From Helicobacteraceae bacterium (GTDB lineage Bacteria > Campylobacterota > Campylobacteria > Campylobacterales > Sulfurimonadaceae), in contig JALWLR010000184.1 of NCBI GenBank assembly GCA_027084065.1, forward strand, positions 1-13,915: 13,915 nucleotides of DNA, given 5' to 3'. Made by a program: the position numbers and the translations under genes. Below the pieces are notes generated by a model. It was not told where the DNA came from. It was given only the letters and a program-made list of their open reading frames with translations, and searched no databases. Shown here in pieces: positions 7,085 through 13,915 of the stretch; position 1 is the first letter of the stretch, and each line of letters opens with the position of its first letter.

Positions 7085-7931
7085 AAAAAAGATAGAAATA
7101 GTCAAAACGCTTCTAGACGCCATCCCGTTTATCAAAGAGTTCAACAAAGAGATTGTCGTTATCAAGTACGGTGGATCGGCGCAGACTTCTCCACAGCTTA
7201 AAGAGAAGTTCGCAGAAGATATTTTGTTGATGTACCTTGTCGGAATTCGCCCCGTAATCGTCCATGGTGGCGGAAAAAAAATAACCGATATGCTTGCAGA
7301 GTTGGGAATAGATACGAAGTTTATAGAGGGACAGCGTGTGACATCCAAAGAGGAGATGCGCATTGTCGAAATGATTCTCAGCGGAGAAATCAACAAAGAG
7401 ATTGTTTCTTTGCTCAATACTCACGATGCCAAAGCCATAGGTATAAGCGGTAAAGATGCTCATTTTATCAAAGCACGTCCAAAAGACAAAGAGAAGTGGG
7501 GTTATACGGGTACTATTACGGAAATAAAATCGGAAGTGGTGCATAACCTTATAAACGATCGTTTCATTCCCGTTATCGCTCCTATAGCTGCCGGAGAGGA
7601 GATGGGACATCCCGGATATAATATCAATGCCGATTTGTGTGCTTCCAAAGTGGCAGCTGCACTTGGAGCGAATAAGATTATTTTTCTAACGGACACTCCG
7701 GGAGTTTTGGATGAGTCTAAAAATCTTATAAGTACATTGACGGAATCACATGCAAAAGAGCTAATAGCCGATGGAGTCATTCACGGCGGGATGATTCCAA
7801 AAATTGCGGCATGTATGGAAGCGCTTGAGGGTGGAGTGAAAAAGGCGCATATTATCGACGGGCGTATCGAACATTCCCTTTTGCTGGAGCTATTTACAAG
7901 CGAGGGAATCGGCACGCAGATTATTAGATAG
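7080..7931 (+). CDS. argB: Acetylglutamate kinase
   Basis: Second step of arginine synthesis: N-acetylglutamate + ATP to N-acetylglutamyl phosphate. 283 residues of the amino acid kinase fold. Key motifs are KYGGSA (29-34) and HGGGKKI (62-68) for phosphate binding, the acetylglutamate-binding region around GYNINADLCASKVA, LTDTPGVLD, and the C-terminal GGMIPKI. About 28 residues precede KYGG. An N-terminal helix of this kind is characteristic of hexameric, arginine-inhibited enzymes and is absent from E. coli ArgB, so feedback inhibition by arginine is likely (inference). The start is a TTG with AGAGGA 6 nt upstream; the protein would begin MQKK, like the Campylobacter enzyme from memory. It lies 53 nt after lpxK and may be read through from the nadE promoter or use its own weak one. 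No other arg gene is in the window. Confidence 0.95.
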   Translation: MQKKIEIVKTLLDAIPFIKEFNKEIVVIKYGGSAQTSPQLKEKFAEDILLMYLVGIRPVIVHGGGKKITDMLAELGIDTKFIEGQRVTSKEEMRIVEMILSGEINKEIVSLLNTHDAKAIGISGKDAHFIKARPKDKEKWGYTGTITEIKSEVVHNLINDRFIPVIAPIAAGEEMGHPGYNINADLCASKVAAALGANKIIFLTDTPGVLDESKNLISTLTESHAKELIADGVIHGGMIPKIAACMEALEGGVKKAHIIDGRIEHSLLLELFTSEGIGTQIIR

Positions 7932-7959
7932 GAATTAAAAAAGCGAAAACAGCGAACTG

Positions 7960-7988
7960 CAAAGCTTTTGCTTTGGCTTTATTTTCTA
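7960..7988 (+). terminator. Weak terminator-like hairpin after argB
   Basis: A 6-bp stem CAAAGC (7960-7965) / GCTTTG (7970-7975) with a TTTT loop is followed by a T-rich stretch (7977-7985). The stem is short and the T-run is broken, so termination may be partial. It overlaps the promoter region of the next gene. Confidence 0.35.
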
Positions 7989-7992
7989 TAAT
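7987..7992 (+). promoter_or_regulatory. -10 box upstream of the DUF2018-to-hemC operon
   Basis: A perfect TATAAT lies 44 nt before the DUF2018 start, in an A/T-rich gap after a possible terminator. No good -35 hexamer is seen at 16-18 nt. It is the only well-placed promoter candidate for the downstream run of tightly coupled genes. Confidence 0.55.
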
Positions 7993-8035
7993 CGGTTCGC
8001 CAATTTATATATTACACAATACAAGGAGTCAAAAG

Positions 8036-8329
8036 ATGAAAGAGCATATGTTTGCTGCACTTATGGAGGATGAAAACGACATCTTCGGAGGTACGCCAAA
8101 GTCCAAATTTATGGACATCGTATTTCATGCGAATAACGATGTAGTTCGTAGCGAGTTGGAAAAACTCATCTACAAAATGGCGGCAATGGAAGTTGCGATG
8201 GAAAAAGCGGGAATCGACGTAGATACGGCGGTTAAAGAGGTTCAATTCGAAAACGGAAGTGATGTCGAAAACGTAGCGAAAAGTATTTTTATCGAAGCTA
8301 TGGGAGACATCCTTTCTCAAAGTGAATGA
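8036..8329 (+). CDS. DUF2018-family protein, HP0242-like
   Basis: 97 residues, all-helical in appearance, with no signal peptide. It resembles H. pylori HP0242 as I remember it: an early 'D/E-IF-G-P-K/W' segment (here DIFGGTPKSKFMDIVFHA, 15-32), an ELEKL helix (40-44), and a C-terminal 'I-I-QSMANILSGNE'-like end (here FIEAMGDILSQSE, 85-97). HP0242 is known as an intertwined, knotted homodimer of unknown function, so this protein may share that rare fold; the function is unknown. The start is set by AAGGAG (8023-8028) 7 nt before the ATG. An in-frame upstream TTG at 7973 would place coding sequence across the -10 box and is rejected. The stop overlaps the next ATG by 4 nt (ATGA). It heads the operon that carries polyprenyl synthase and haem genes, as in H. 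pylori. Confidence 0.82.
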   Translation: MKEHMFAALMEDENDIFGGTPKSKFMDIVFHANNDVVRSELEKLIYKMAAMEVAMEKAGIDVDTAVKEVQFENGSDVENVAKSIFIEAMGDILSQSE

Positions 8330-8730
8330 AGCTTTTTTGGCTTTTTTTACTTGGTGGACTCGTTTCGTCACTTTTGGCGAACGAGCTTATCAAAGTCCGT
8401 CAGTATGAGTTGAAAAAAGATGAAACAAGGAAAGTTTTAGTAAAATACGCTTCGAGTGAAAAACTACTGAAGTTTCGTTGGACACTTTATAAAAACGGTG
8501 CGCTTGTGGTGTTGGGTTCTTATGATCAGATTGTTTCGCAGCATCTGCTCTATCGTAACCATACAAATCAGGTATGGAGGGTTGAACTCAAGCCCAGAGG
8601 TGCACATGAGTTTATTGTGCCATATTTACTGATAAAATTCGACGATTTCGATTTTTCGAAGCAAAGAGCGAAAATTTCTTTGTGGCTGTATGATAAACGA
8701 CACGAAATATATCTGACCTATTTAGATTAA
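8326..8730 (+). CDS. Exported protein of unknown function (HP0241 position)
   Basis: I do not recognise a family. The 134-residue product starts with a clear Sec-type signal peptide: a Lys at position 2, a hydrophobic core FWLFLLGGLVSSLL, and a likely cleavage after Ala18 (LLA-NE). There is no lipobox cysteine and no further membrane helix, so a periplasmic product is expected. The mature part is about 115 residues, contains no Cys, and alternates charged and hydrophobic residues in a way that suggests mainly beta strands (for example LKFRWTLYKNGALVVLGSY, 48-66, and KISLWLYDKRHEIYLTYL at the end). The gene overlaps the DUF2018 stop by 4 nt and is followed, 14 nt later, by the polyprenyl synthase. 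This position corresponds to HP0241 in H. pylori by memory of gene order only. Confidence 0.75.
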   Translation: MKLFWLFLLGGLVSSLLANELIKVRQYELKKDETRKVLVKYASSEKLLKFRWTLYKNGALVVLGSYDQIVSQHLLYRNHTNQVWRVELKPRGAHEFIVPYLLIKFDDFDFSKQRAKISLWLYDKRHEIYLTYLD

Positions 8731-8744
8731 AAAGAAGAGGGGAC

Positions 8745-9629
8745 ATGCAAAAAGTAGAAGAGGAATTGGCGCGTCTTGTGCAGGAAGTCGGGTATGATAA
8801 AGTTGAAGAGTTGTTTAAAAAACTTTCCGGCGGAAAACGTTTGCGAGCGAAACTCATTTTGAAAATTGCACCAAATAGTGATCAATCCCCACTGCTTGCG
8901 GCGATTGTTGAGCTTATACATGCAGCAAGTCTGTTGCATGATGATGTTATCGACGATGCGAAGTTGCGTCGCGGTCAACCAAGCGTCAATGCAACGGAGG
9001 GAAGCAAGACGGCTGTGATGCTTGGCGATATTCTCTACTCCAAAGCATTTAGCGAACTTGTCGGATTTTCCAAAGAGATTGCCGCAACTATCGCTTCATC
9101 CGTCACGGCGCTTTCCGTTGGTGAAATGATGGATGTCGAGATGGCTAAGAGTTTCAATGCAGATGAGAAGAAGTACCTTGAGATGCTCTATCTTAAAACG
9201 GCGACCCTTATCGAAGCAGCAGCTGCAAGTGCGGCACTGCTTGCAGGAAAAGAGAAAGAGCCGTACGCACTATATGGTCGCAATCTTGGGCTCTCGTTTC
9301 AAATTATAGACGATATATTGGATATAATTTCAGATGAAAAAACACTCGGCAAACCTGCAATGAACGACTATGTGGAAGGGAAAACCACTTTACCTTACAT
9401 CTATTTGTTCGATGCACTGGATGATGCAGAAAAAGAGCGGTTGTTAGCGTTACATGCAAAACCGCTTACGCCTGAAGATGCGGCATGGATCAAAAAGCGC
9501 ATGCAGGAGACGAAATCGGTGGAAAAAGCCTACGATGTCGCAAAAGCGCTCTCTTTGGAAGCGAAAAATGCCGTAGCCGACAAAGAGCTGGGTGATATAC
9601 TTGATAAAATGATACAAAGAAGTTACTGA
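8745..9629 (+). CDS. ispB: Trans-polyprenyl diphosphate synthase (long-chain, quinone side chain)
   Basis: Condenses isopentenyl diphosphate onto allylic diphosphates to build the isoprenoid tail of menaquinone. 294 residues; a little shorter than E. coli IspB (about 323). Motifs: GGKRLRAKL (29-37) for IPP binding; the first Asp-rich motif DDVID (66-70) with two residues between Asp pairs, the long-chain arrangement; LRRG (74-77); GEMMD (126-130); a Lys-Thr (151-152); and the second Asp-rich motif DDILD (189-193). The residues four and five positions before the first motif are Ser and Ala, small enough to allow chains longer than C15. Campylobacterota use mainly menaquinone-6, so a hexaprenyl product is plausible, but chain length cannot be read reliably. 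Its TGA overlaps the hemA ATG by one base. The symbol is by family analogy. Confidence 0.88.
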   Translation: MQKVEEELARLVQEVGYDKVEELFKKLSGGKRLRAKLILKIAPNSDQSPLLAAIVELIHAASLLHDDVIDDAKLRRGQPSVNATEGSKTAVMLGDILYSKAFSELVGFSKEIAATIASSVTALSVGEMMDVEMAKSFNADEKKYLEMLYLKTATLIEAAAASAALLAGKEKEPYALYGRNLGLSFQIIDDILDIISDEKTLGKPAMNDYVEGKTTLPYIYLFDALDDAEKERLLALHAKPLTPEDAAWIKKRMQETKSVEKAYDVAKALSLEAKNAVADKELGDILDKMIQRSY

Positions 9630-10915
9630 TGCACTATTTGATAGTTAGTTTTTCCTACAAACATGCAGGCATTGAGGTTCGTGAGAAATTAAGCTACAGC
9701 GAAGAGGATAAACAGGCGTGTTTGACAAAGCTGCTTCAATCCCCGAGTATCAATGAAGCCATTTTGCTTGCTACATGCAATAGAACGGAGTTTATTACAA
9801 GCTGCAGTGACATAGAGGATGCAAAAAACCATATTTTTACCATTTTAGAGCTCAAGTCGGGGTTAGGACGCGAAGAGCTTGAGAGGCACAGCGATATATT
9901 CGACGATTCTACGGCAATACACCATCTTTTTTCCGTAGCGAGCTCCATCGACTCGATGGTCGTTGGCGAGACACAAATAGCCGGACAGCTTAAAGATGCT
10001 TTTCGATTTTCTCATGAGCGTAAATTTAGCGGGAAAAAACTTTCACGGGCTTTAAGCCATGCTTTCAAGTGTGCCGCAAAAGTGCGTAACTCCACAGACA
10101 TCTCCTCCAAACCCGTCTCCATCGCTTCGGTTGCTTTGGCGAAAATGAAGCAAAATGTCCCGCTGGAGGGAAAAAAAGCACTGGTTATCGGTGTGGGAGA
10201 AATGAGTGAGATAGCTGCAAAGCATCTTGTTGCAGAAAATATCGAAACCTACATTACCAACAGAACACGTCAAAAAGCGGAAATTCTAGCTCAAGAGTGC
10301 CATGCCAAAGTCTACAACTACGGAGAACTTGACAAAGCGGTCAATGAGTTCGACATCATTTTTACGGCAACCTCCTCTTCGCAGCCTATAATTACAAAAG
10401 ATATGATAGAGCCAAGAGAAGCACCTCGTTACTGGTTCGACCTTGCCATACCAAGAGACATCGAAACAGCACCGTATGAAAATATTTCGCTGTATGTCAT
10501 TGACGATTTGAAAAAAAGTGTCGAGCAAAATATCGCAGAGCGAAAGCAGTATGTACGCCAAGCTCAAGCGATCATAGGGCGAAGCGTTGTAGAATTTTTC
10601 GAATGGCTCGATACACTCAATGTCGAACCGATTATCAAAGAGATATATCTCAAAGCTGAAGAAGCGGCTAAAAAAGAGACCAAGAGGGTCATTGAAAAAG
10701 GTTTTATTCCAAAAGAGTATGAGGCGCAAGCACACAAGCTTGCTCAACAAACTCTCAAACGCTTTTTGCACGATATGACGAAAAAGATGCGAGAATCGAG
10801 TCATGAAGCCAAAAGCGATACGGTAACAGGAGCATTACAATATATACTCAATGACGAACAGGACAATATTCCAGACAAATTCAACCATACAAAACAAAAA
10901 AAGGATCAGCAGTGA
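9629..10915 (+). CDS. hemA: Glutamyl-tRNA reductase
   Basis: Reduces glutamyl-tRNA(Glu) with NADPH to glutamate-1-semialdehyde, the first step of the C5 route to haem and other tetrapyrroles. 428 residues, typical length. The catalytic cysteine is Cys50 in LATCNRTE (47-54). SMVVGETQI (109-117) lies in the catalytic domain. The NADPH-binding loop reads GVGEM (188-192), where most members have GAGEM. A long helical C-terminal dimerisation region (about 315-410) ends in a charged tail. The start overlaps the ispB stop (TGATG), and the stop overlaps the proS GTG (10912-10915), so the three genes are probably translated together. hemC, a later step of the same pathway, begins at the window's right edge, so the pathway genes are close but not adjacent. 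Confidence 0.95.
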   Translation: MHYLIVSFSYKHAGIEVREKLSYSEEDKQACLTKLLQSPSINEAILLATCNRTEFITSCSDIEDAKNHIFTILELKSGLGREELERHSDIFDDSTAIHHLFSVASSIDSMVVGETQIAGQLKDAFRFSHERKFSGKKLSRALSHAFKCAAKVRNSTDISSKPVSIASVALAKMKQNVPLEGKKALVIGVGEMSEIAAKHLVAENIETYITNRTRQKAEILAQECHAKVYNYGELDKAVNEFDIIFTATSSSQPIITKDMIEPREAPRYWFDLAIPRDIETAPYENISLYVIDDLKKSVEQNIAERKQYVRQAQAIIGRSVVEFFEWLDTLNVEPIIKEIYLKAEEAAKKETKRVIEKGFIPKEYEAQAHKLAQQTLKRFLHDMTKKMRESSHEAKSDTVTGALQYILNDEQDNIPDKFNHTKQKKDQQ

Positions 10916-12624
10916 GAAGAAGCAGAGCGTTCATTCCTACAAGTAAAGAGGCACCTAACGATGCGACACTTCCAAGTCATATCTTTTTAAGCAGAGCCGG
11001 TTTCATTCAGCAAGTTGCTGCAGGACTTTACAACTATCTGCCTCTTGCAAAACGAGTCATTAGAAAAATAGAAAATATCATCAACGAAGAGATGGCAGCA
11101 ATTGGTGCGCAAGAGGTAGAACTCAGTTTCGTAACACCGGCGGAACTCTGGATGGAGAGCGGCAGAATAGAGAAGTTTGGAAAAGAGTTGCTTCGCTTTA
11201 AAGACAGAAAAGGCAACCTTTTCGTACTGGGACCGACACATGAAGAGATGATGGTCAATATGGTTAGAAACAGAGTTACAAGCTACAAGCAGCTTCCTTT
11301 GCATCTATACCAGATCAAAACGAAATTCAGAGATGAAGCACGACCACGTTTTGGTTTGATGCGTGGGCGTGAATTTATCATGAAAGATGGTTACAGTTTT
11401 CATGCAACCTATGAAGATATGAGTCGTGAGTTTGATGCTGTTGAGGCGGCTTACAAACGTGTTCTTGAGAGAATGGGACTTGATTTTAGAATCGTCGAAG
11501 CAGACAGCGGAGCCATAGGCGGAAGCGGTTCGAAAGAACTCATGGTGCTTGCCCAAAGCGGAGAAGACACAATTGCCGTATGTGACAATTGTGAGTATGG
11601 AGCGAACATTGAAGCGGCAAAAAGAGCTGCACGAGCCAAGATTCCTCAAGCACCGGAGGAGGGAGACTTCGCAAAGTTTCTTACACCGAATGTCAAAAGT
11701 ATCGATGAATTGGCATCTTTTTTCAAAGTCGATCCCTACTACACGGTCAAGTGCGTTGCGAAAAAATGCATTTATGAAGAGGGCGAAGAGATTGTTTTGT
11801 TCTTCATTCGCGGATGTGACAATCTGCAAGAAGTCAAAGCACTCAATGCGACTGAAGCACTTGATATTGTGGATGTGAGCGAGGAGGAACTAGAAAAGAT
11901 TGGACTAGTTCCAGGCTTTATCGGACCGCTTGATCAAGATAAGGCGAAGCATGTCATCGACGAAGATTTAAAAGATGCTACGGGAATGATTTGTGGCGCG
12001 AACGAGAAAGATTATCATTTTGTCAATGTCGATATGAGCGTTTTAAAAGATGCGGCGTACTATGCCGATATTGCCGAAGTCAATGAGGGTGACATTTGTC
12101 CTGCATGTAAAAAAGGGAAACTCTCTTTTACCAAAGGCATAGAAGTCGGGCATATCTTTAAACTAGGAACGACCTATTCTGAAGCGATGAAAGCGGAGTT
12201 CTTGGATGAAAACGGAAAGAGCAAGCCTTTTGTTATGGGTACATACGGCATGGGGGTAAGCCGGCTGGTTGCTGCGATTATAGAGCAGCATCACGATGAT
12301 AACGGCTGTATCTGGACAAAAACGACCGCTCCATACCTAGTGAACATTATGATCTCCAACATCAAAGACGAAGCGCAACTTGCATATGGCGAAGAGCTCT
12401 ATGAGAAGCTGCAAAAAGCGGGGGTTGAAGTTATACTTGATGATAGGAAAGAGCGTTTTGGATATAAAATGAAAGATGCCGAACTTATAGGCTTTCCTTA
12501 TACTATAATAGTAGGCAAGGAGCTGGCAAACGGAAACGTTCAAATATATGACCGCTCAACAACTCAAAAAACGGATGTCGATGCGAATGAGGCGTTTGAT
12601 AAAATTATGGAGATTGTAAGCTGA
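10912..12624 (+). CDS. proS: Prolyl-tRNA synthetase, bacterial type with editing domain
   Basis: Charges tRNA(Pro) with proline. 570 residues, class II synthetase of the bacterial form: motif 1 region (about 40-72), motif 2 FRDEARPRFGLMRGREF (139-155), a long insertion editing domain (roughly 220-400) that hydrolyses mis-charged Ala-tRNA(Pro), motif 3 MGTYGMGVSRLVAAI (442-456), and a C-terminal anticodon-binding domain from about 475. In the insertion, VKCVAKK places a Lys at 280, where E. coli has its key editing lysine (about 279). Two CxxC pairs flank the insertion (Cys224/Cys227 and Cys396/Cys399), a possible zinc site common in other bacterial ProRS. The start is GTG, in a 4-nt overlap with hemA; AAGG lies just upstream. 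The stop overlaps the fxsA ATG by one base. Confidence 0.96.
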   Translation: MRRSRAFIPTSKEAPNDATLPSHIFLSRAGFIQQVAAGLYNYLPLAKRVIRKIENIINEEMAAIGAQEVELSFVTPAELWMESGRIEKFGKELLRFKDRKGNLFVLGPTHEEMMVNMVRNRVTSYKQLPLHLYQIKTKFRDEARPRFGLMRGREFIMKDGYSFHATYEDMSREFDAVEAAYKRVLERMGLDFRIVEADSGAIGGSGSKELMVLAQSGEDTIAVCDNCEYGANIEAAKRAARAKIPQAPEEGDFAKFLTPNVKSIDELASFFKVDPYYTVKCVAKKCIYEEGEEIVLFFIRGCDNLQEVKALNATEALDIVDVSEEELEKIGLVPGFIGPLDQDKAKHVIDEDLKDATGMICGANEKDYHFVNVDMSVLKDAAYYADIAEVNEGDICPACKKGKLSFTKGIEVGHIFKLGTTYSEAMKAEFLDENGKSKPFVMGTYGMGVSRLVAAIIEQHHDDNGCIWTKTTAPYLVNIMISNIKDEAQLAYGEELYEKLQKAGVEVILDDRKERFGYKMKDAELIGFPYTIIVGKELANGNVQIYDRSTTQKTDVDANEAFDKIMEIVS

Positions 12625-13049
12625 TGCTTTATTTTCTACTCTATCTCTTTTTGGAAGTGGTCGTTTCAGTGCAAATTGCATCTGCAATAGGTGCGTTAGC
12701 TACTTTTTTAGAGATAGTTTTGAGTGCACTTTTGGGCATTTCGATTTTGGCAAACTTTAGAAATACTTTTTTTCAAAATCTGATGGCAGTTTCTTATGCA
12801 CAAATAGATTTAGAAGAGTTTCAAAGACTCAATCTTTTTACCGTTATTGGTGCTATACTGCTGATACTACCTGGGTTTTTAACCGATATTATCGGTCTAC
12901 TGCTGCAGTTTAGTGCCTTTACATCTATGATTGTTAATCGATATGGAGTACAATCGAAACAGCAAAAGTGTGAACCATTTTACGAGAAGGAGAAAGATGA
13001 TGATGTCATCGATGTCGAAATTATTGAAAAACACGATCCTCTTAAGTAG
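12624..13049 (+). CDS. fxsA: FxsA-family inner-membrane protein
   Basis: 141 residues with about three hydrophobic segments (roughly 1-20, 26-45 and 71-95) and a polar, acidic tail. The PGFLTDIIGLLL stretch (83-94) is the family hallmark, together with the N-terminal EVVVSVQIAS and the glycine in the second segment. E. coli FxsA, when overproduced, relieves F-plasmid exclusion of phage T7; the ordinary cellular role is unknown. The last 16 codons, including an acidic VIDVEIIEKHD stretch seen in other members from memory, overlap the start of the next gene in a different frame. The start overlaps the proS stop as TGATG. A membrane protein of this family inside a tRNA/haem operon has no obvious functional link. 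Confidence 0.88.
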   Translation: MLYFLLYLFLEVVVSVQIASAIGALATFLEIVLSALLGISILANFRNTFFQNLMAVSYAQIDLEEFQRLNLFTVIGAILLILPGFLTDIIGLLLQFSAFTSMIVNRYGVQSKQQKCEPFYEKEKDDDVIDVEIIEKHDPLK

Positions 13050-13875
13050 TTTAGCTGCATGTACGCTTTTTGGAGCGGATACGCAGACATTGCTTGAAGA
13101 GTATTTGACAAACCAGCTAGATAACAATCCTGCGGTAAAAGAGGGAAGTGTCAAAGTTTTGGATAAAAAGCCCCTTGAAGAGATTAAAGGATGGGACGCT
13201 TATATCGTTGATCTGGATGTAATGCTAAAGCGCGGCAATAAAAAGATTCATCAAAAGAGCATCTTTTTCTCCAACGGGCGCTATTTGACGACCGATTTTA
13301 CGGATATTCGTACAGGAGATTCTCTTCGCGACAAAATCAAGCCGAAATTCGATCCGAAGTTTTACGATGAAGAGCATCTCATCTCTGGCTCGAAAAACTC
13401 AAAATACAAAGTAGCCATCTTCTCAGATCCTCTTTGCCCATTTTGCAGACGTTATGTTCCAAAAGCTCTCAAAGAGATGATGCAAGATCCAAACAAATAT
13501 GCCGTATACTACTACCATCTTCCTCTGCCACGTATCCATCCAGCTTCCGTTACACTTGTTCAAGCGATGAAAGCTGCCGAGCTCAAAGGAGAAAAGCCTG
13601 ATATTATGAAGCTCTATACTCAAATTCAGCCTGACAATCCAAAAAAACCGAACTATGTCGCTTATAGAGAAAAGGACAAGAAAAAGATTCTCAAAGTGTT
13701 CAACAAAGTTATGGGTACACATGTCACACTAAAAGACATCGAATCTAAAGAGGTGCAAGAGCACGTGAACAAAGATAAAAAAATCTCTGATGAGTTGATG
13801 GTAGGTGGAACACCGACAGTCTATTTTAACGGTGAGTACGACAAATCAAAACACAAATACAAAAATGCGAAGTGA
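13000..13875 (+). CDS. Periplasmic thioredoxin-fold thiol:disulfide protein (DsbA/DsbC/DsbG-like)
   Basis: 291 residues from the chosen start. It has an N-terminal signal, about 110 residues without clear motif, then a thioredoxin-type domain with the active site CPFC (Cys146-Cys149) in FSDPLCPFCRRY and a cis-proline loop GGTPTVYFNG (Thr271-Pro272). The Thr before the cis-proline and the N-terminal extension recall DsbC/DsbG; the dipeptide Pro-Phe is neither the CGYC of DsbC nor the CPHC of DsbA. It may oxidise or isomerise disulfides, or reduce apocytochromes. The leader contains LAAC (Cys21), which fits a lipobox, so it could be a lipoprotein; a normal cleavage after Ala26 is also possible. 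Starts at 12997, 13000 or 13003 are all near AAGGAG (12987-12992); 13000 has the best spacing. An in-frame ATG at 12931 lacks this site and lengthens the leader implausibly. It overlaps fxsA by 50 nt. Confidence 0.85.
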   Translation: MMSSMSKLLKNTILLSSLAACTLFGADTQTLLEEYLTNQLDNNPAVKEGSVKVLDKKPLEEIKGWDAYIVDLDVMLKRGNKKIHQKSIFFSNGRYLTTDFTDIRTGDSLRDKIKPKFDPKFYDEEHLISGSKNSKYKVAIFSDPLCPFCRRYVPKALKEMMQDPNKYAVYYYHLPLPRIHPASVTLVQAMKAAELKGEKPDIMKLYTQIQPDNPKKPNYVAYREKDKKKILKVFNKVMGTHVTLKDIESKEVQEHVNKDKKISDELMVGGTPTVYFNGEYDKSKHKYKNAK

Positions 13876-13879
13876 TACA

Positions 13880-13915
13880 ATGGGACAGAAGATAGTTATA
13901 GCCACACGAAAGTCT
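13880..13915 (+). CDS. hemC: Hydroxymethylbilane synthase (porphobilinogen deaminase), first 12 codons
   Basis: Only MGQKIVIATRKS is in the window. The IATR-S pattern near the N-terminus is typical of HemC, which joins four porphobilinogen molecules in haem synthesis. The start lies 4 nt after the Dsb-like stop, without a clear ribosome-binding site. Gene order with hemA and proS, as in H. pylori, supports the call. The rest is beyond the edge. Confidence 0.75.
   Translation, partial: MGQKIVIATRKS

Noticed and set aside
7973..8035. TTG start giving a longer DUF2018 protein
   Set aside because: It would run across the TATAAT box and lacks a ribosome-binding site, whereas AAGGAG sits at proper spacing before the ATG at 8036.
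9323..9328. TATAAT inside ispB
   Set aside because: It falls in the codons of a conserved motif (DDILDII) with no -35 and no nearby gene start; A/T-rich coding sequence makes such hits common.
12504..12509. TATAAT near the end of proS as a promoter for fxsA
   Set aside because: No -35 at suitable spacing, and the proS-fxsA overlap argues for coupling; it cannot be excluded but is not supported.
12931..12999. ATG at 12931 as start of the Dsb-like gene
   Set aside because: It would put 23 polar residues before the signal peptide and lacks a nearby ribosome-binding site.
1..13915. Search for CRISPR repeats, insertion sequences, tRNA/rRNA genes, phage or defence genes
   Set aside because: No direct repeat array, transposase, terminal inverted repeats or RNA gene signature was seen by reading; the content is core metabolism.

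Overview
The window is a compact chromosomal segment with every gene on the + strand, short gaps and many start/stop overlaps. Protein signatures and gene order point to Campylobacterota (formerly Epsilonproteobacteria). The strongest evidence is the run DUF2018 protein – small exported protein – polyprenyl synthase – hemA – proS – (fxsA, Dsb-like) – hemC. From memory this matches the Helicobacter pylori block HP0242 to HP0237, with two extra genes before hemC. A phosphofructokinase and moderate base composition suggest a free-living member of the Sulfurimonas/Sulfurovum kind rather than Campylobacter or Helicobacter. That last step is inference, and no genus can be fixed from sequence alone.

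Region 1 (1-3595): the C-terminal end of an RND-type efflux pump, a 6-phosphofructokinase, a group II truncated haemoglobin and RecQ helicase. The genes are packed tightly, and the globin and recQ overlap by 4 nt, so they look co-transcribed although their roles differ (export, glycolysis, O2/NO/redox chemistry, DNA repair). Region 2 (3596-4110): a single rhodanese-domain gene with its own -10 box and a downstream hairpin terminator.

Region 3 (about 4120-7931): a well-formed promoter, then nadE, a DegT/DnrJ-type aminotransferase, lpxK and argB. The first three are spaced or overlapped like an operon. The gap before argB carries nested inverted repeats around its TTG start. Region 4 (about 7987-13915): a second promoter-like box, then the DUF2018 protein, an exported protein of unknown function, a trans-polyprenyl diphosphate synthase (quinone side chain), hemA (first step of C5 tetrapyrrole synthesis), proS, fxsA, a periplasmic thioredoxin-fold protein and the first 12 codons of hemC. 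Nearly every junction here is a 1-4 nt or longer overlap, which implies one translationally coupled operon.

I see no mobile element, phage, CRISPR array, rRNA, tRNA or recognisable defence system. The content is mostly core metabolism. The points worth a second look are local: an aminotransferase whose Schiff-base lysine is displaced or absent, a rhodanese with a stretched catalytic loop, non-standard phosphofructokinase site residues, a 50-nt fxsA/Dsb overlap, a palindrome before argB, and two small lineage-specific proteins in the haem/quinone operon. No stretch over 300 bases lacks a gene.
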